Positions 6,473-8,508 of a DNA stretch of 8,508 nucleotides are shown here, piece by piece. How positions within the stretch are numbered: position 1 is the first letter of the stretch; each line of letters begins with the position of its first letter. Under the pieces are notes generated by a model. That model had not been told where the DNA came from, did not search any database, and saw nothing but the letters and a program-made list of their open reading frames with translations. Made by a program: the position numbers and the translations under genes. Origin of the DNA: Saprospirales bacterium (GTDB taxonomy: Bacteria > Bacteroidota > Bacteroidia > Chitinophagales > Saprospiraceae); NCBI GenBank assembly GCA_003559985.1, contig PWJP01000259.1, positions 1 through 8,508 on the forward strand, in the 5' to 3' direction.

Positions 6473-8508
6473 TCATCCCACTTTTTCCCTGCTCCTTTTT
6501 GCTTTCCATCCGGCGACTACCAGTTTGATGAGATTAAATGTGTAGGCGTTATTAAGGGCGGTCCTAATGGGCGATAGTCGCTCGCAGCCGTGTTTAGCAA
6601 TGGCACCCTCGACTTCTTTTCTGGCATTTTTATCCACGAATCGGTCCACCTCAATTTCACCGGCTTCGATCAATTGGGCCAGGTGTCCAAAAATGGTGCT
6701 CTCGGAGTACCCTCGTTCATTCGCCACCTCAGCAATCGACAGTCCCTTTTCCAATAACTTCCTGGTTTTCTGATAGGTGGAATTTTTTGTATTCGCCTTC
6801 CTTCTGGTCGATTTTTTCACTCTTTTTGAGGATGCACCCGCAGGTGGCCTGAAGGTGAGGTTTTTCAATCGGCAATGGTTGTTGATCAATTTGAGAATTT
6901 CGGCACCGTATGCTTTCTTTTTCACCTCCCCTATTCCCGAAATACACCAGAGGTCATCTTCAGCCTGGGGAAGGTAGGTGGCCAATTCTTTTAGCACATT
7001 GTCGTGAAAAACCATATATGGCGCTACTCCTTCTGCTCTCGCCTTGCTTGTTCTCCACTTTTTCAATCTCTCCAGCAATTCGATCTCGCAATTTTCCGCA
7101 ACTTCTGCGCGACCGGAAAAGGACTGCAGCTTCTCCTTTCGCCTTGTGTAGTAAAACTTCGATCTTCCCTTGAGGATATCCCAACTCTTGTCTGTGAGTT
7201 CCAGGACGGGATAGTCCCCTGCCGAGCGCCTTAAATACCCCTGTTCTACAATTGACCCCAAAACCCCCTTCCACTCCGGCTTTGTCAAATCACTACCCAC
7301 TCCGTAGGTGGGAAGAGATTTGTGAGCCTCTCTTATTTTTTCGGACTTTGATCCCTTGACAAAATCAATCAGGTAGTTCGCCCCAAATTTCTGGTTGAGT
7401 CGCACCACTGCAGAAAGGGCGATTTGAGCCTCTTTAGTTGCCTCCACCCGTTCAAAATTGGCCAGGCAAACGTCACAATTTCCGCAATATGAGGGTGCTT
7501 TTTCTCCAAAGTAATTGAGCAGGAACTTTCTGCGACAGATTTTGCTACTTGCAAAAGCCGTAATTTTTTCCAACTTGTCCAGCATCACTTCAGACTGTTC
7601 GGGATTGTCGTCCAGCTCCACAAAGGATTTTAGTTTGATCATATCTGCATAGGAGTAAAAAAGCAGTGCAGTACTGCCCAATCCATCGCGGCCGGCCCTT
7701 CCCGTTTCCTGGTAATAACTCTCAATGTTTTTCGGCAGGTCCATGTGCACGACAAACCTCACATTCGATTTGTCAATTCCCATTCCGAAAGCAATGGTAG
7801 CCACTACGATCTGAACTTCATCCCTGGAAAACAACTCCTGATTTTTGGCCCTTTGGCCTCTGTCGAGTTGTGCGTGATAGTGAATCGCATTAAAGCCCAG
7901 ACCCCTCAAATCCTCAGCCAGTTCTTCGGTAGATGCTCTGCTCAGACAATAAATTATACCCGATTCGCCATTTTGCTCTCGCAAAAAATCCACCAGTTTA
8001 TCAAAACTACGCCGTTTTGGTTCAACGAGGTATTTGATGTTGGGGCGGTTGAAACTGGACACAAATACTTCGGGAAATCGCATTCTCAAATTGCCCAGGA
8101 TATCGTCGCGCGTCAATTCATCTGCTGTGGCAGTGAGTGCAATCAGAGGAACATCGGGAAATCTCTGCTTTAGAATCTGTAACTTGCGGTAATCCGGTCT
8201 GAAATCGTGGCCCCAGTGAGAAATGCAATGGGCTTCATCCACGGCAAAAAGATTCAATTCGAGGGTTTCGAGAAAATTCCAGAAGCTCTCATTGATGCGC
8301 TCAGGTGATATGTACAACAAATCGACATTCCCACGTCTCAGATCGCCCACAATCCGCTTTTGCTCCATGGGGTCAAGCGTGCTGTTCAGAAATTCGGCTT
8401 TTACTCCGTGGAGTTTCAAAGCATCGACCTGATCCTTCATCAGGGCTATGAGGGGCGAGACCACAATGGCTGTTCCGGGCTTACAAAGTGCGGGGATTTG
8501 GTAACAAA
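6473..8508 (-). CDS. recQ: ATP-dependent DNA helicase RecQ (N-terminus beyond window)
   Basis: This is a 3'-to-5' superfamily 2 DNA helicase for recombination and replication-fork repair. The frame stays open to the right edge. Upstream of the GTG at 8464 it still encodes RecQ sequence (CYQIPALCKPGTAIV leading into VSPLIALMKDQ), so 8464 is not the start; about 40-50 residues, including the Walker A lysine, lie outside. Counting from 8464, the motifs are DEAH (76-79), the aromatic-rich CISHWGHDFRPDY loop (80-92), motif III TATAD (111-115), motif V ATIAFGMGIDKSNVR (222-236) and motif VI QETGRAGRDG (252-261). The RQC zinc site is Cys310, 327, 330 and 333, followed by winged helix (about 340-435). 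An HRDC domain lies at about 460-532, then a basic linker (545-560). A C-terminal helix-turn-helix domain like that of YpbB-type RecQ proteins (HTH_40) lies at about 563-652. All visible motifs are intact, so the enzyme should be active. Confidence 0.97.
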   Translation of the reverse strand, partial: CYQIPALCKPGTAIVVSPLIALMKDQVDALKLHGVKAEFLNSTLDPMEQKRIVGDLRRGNVDLLYISPERINESFWNFLETLELNLFAVDEAHCISHWGHDFRPDYRKLQILKQRFPDVPLIALTATADELTRDDILGNLRMRFPEVFVSSFNRPNIKYLVEPKRRSFDKLVDFLREQNGESGIIYCLSRASTEELAEDLRGLGFNAIHYHAQLDRGQRAKNQELFSRDEVQIVVATIAFGMGIDKSNVRFVVHMDLPKNIESYYQETGRAGRDGLGSTALLFYSYADMIKLKSFVELDDNPEQSEVMLDKLEKITAFASSKICRRKFLLNYFGEKAPSYCGNCDVCLANFERVEATKEAQIALSAVVRLNQKFGANYLIDFVKGSKSEKIREAHKSLPTYGVGSDLTKPEWKGVLGSIVEQGYLRRSAGDYPVLELTDKSWDILKGRSKFYYTRRKEKLQSFSGRAEVAENCEIELLERLKKWRTSKARAEGVAPYMVFHDNVLKELATYLPQAEDDLWCISGIGEVKKKAYGAEILKLINNHCRLKNLTFRPPAGASSKRVKKSTRRKANTKNSTYQKTRKLLEKGLSIAEVANERGYSESTIFGHLAQLIEAGEIEVDRFVDKNARKEVEGAIAKHGCERLSPIRTALNNAYTFNLIKLVVAGWKAKRSREKVG

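Noticed and set aside
7745..8173. Plus-strand open frame of 142 codons
   Set aside because: It is antisense to the conserved helicase motifs of recQ, whose reading frame is certain; no domain or promoter supports it.
8462..8464. GTG as the start codon of recQ
   Set aside because: The frame upstream still encodes the conserved CYQIPAL segment that precedes motif Ia in RecQ, so the GTG is an internal valine codon and the gene continues past the window edge.

Overview
The window most likely comes from the phylum Bacteroidota. Three independent signs agree: a C-terminal type IX secretion (T9SS) sorting domain on a secreted protease, a GEVED domain and cysteine-bearing fibronectin type III repeats of the kind seen in secreted Bacteroidota proteins, and a near-perfect Bacteroidota housekeeping promoter (TTTG-N20-TACATTTG) rather than a -35/-10 pair. 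Within the phylum a Saprospiria- or Flavobacteriia-like organism is plausible, but the sequence alone does not settle it.

Layout, left to right. (1) Bases 2-124: the last 40 codons of an unrecognised plus-strand gene that begins outside the window. (2) Bases 203-242: a hairpin terminator between that gene and the converging minus-strand gene. (3) Bases 278-2473, minus: an exported 731-residue protein with TPR-like helices, a PD40-type beta-propeller, an acidic linker and two C-terminal SPOR domains. (4) Bases 2474-2946: an AT-rich divergent intergenic region with a strong minus-strand promoter, a weak plus-strand promoter candidate and one doubtful small reading frame. (5) Bases 2947-5979, plus: a 1010-residue subtilisin-like (S8) protease with propeptide, three FN3 domains, a GEVED domain and a T9SS sorting tail. 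(6) Bases 6116-6469, plus: a small YkvA/DUF1232 protein. (7) Bases 6473-8508, minus: a RecQ helicase whose N-terminus runs off the right edge.

How the genes relate. The two envelope/secretion genes are divergent. One encodes a T9SS cargo. The other encodes a periplasmic protein that looks like PorE-type TPR/propeller proteins but carries SPOR domains where those carry an OmpA-like peptidoglycan-binding domain. A functional link is possible but rests only on adjacency and domain logic. The DUF1232 gene and recQ are tail-to-tail with 3 bases between their stop codons and have no evident shared function. I see no CRISPR array, tRNA, rRNA, insertion sequence, prophage or defence island, and no convincing new multi-gene system. 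The most unusual object is the TPR-PD40-SPOR-SPOR protein.
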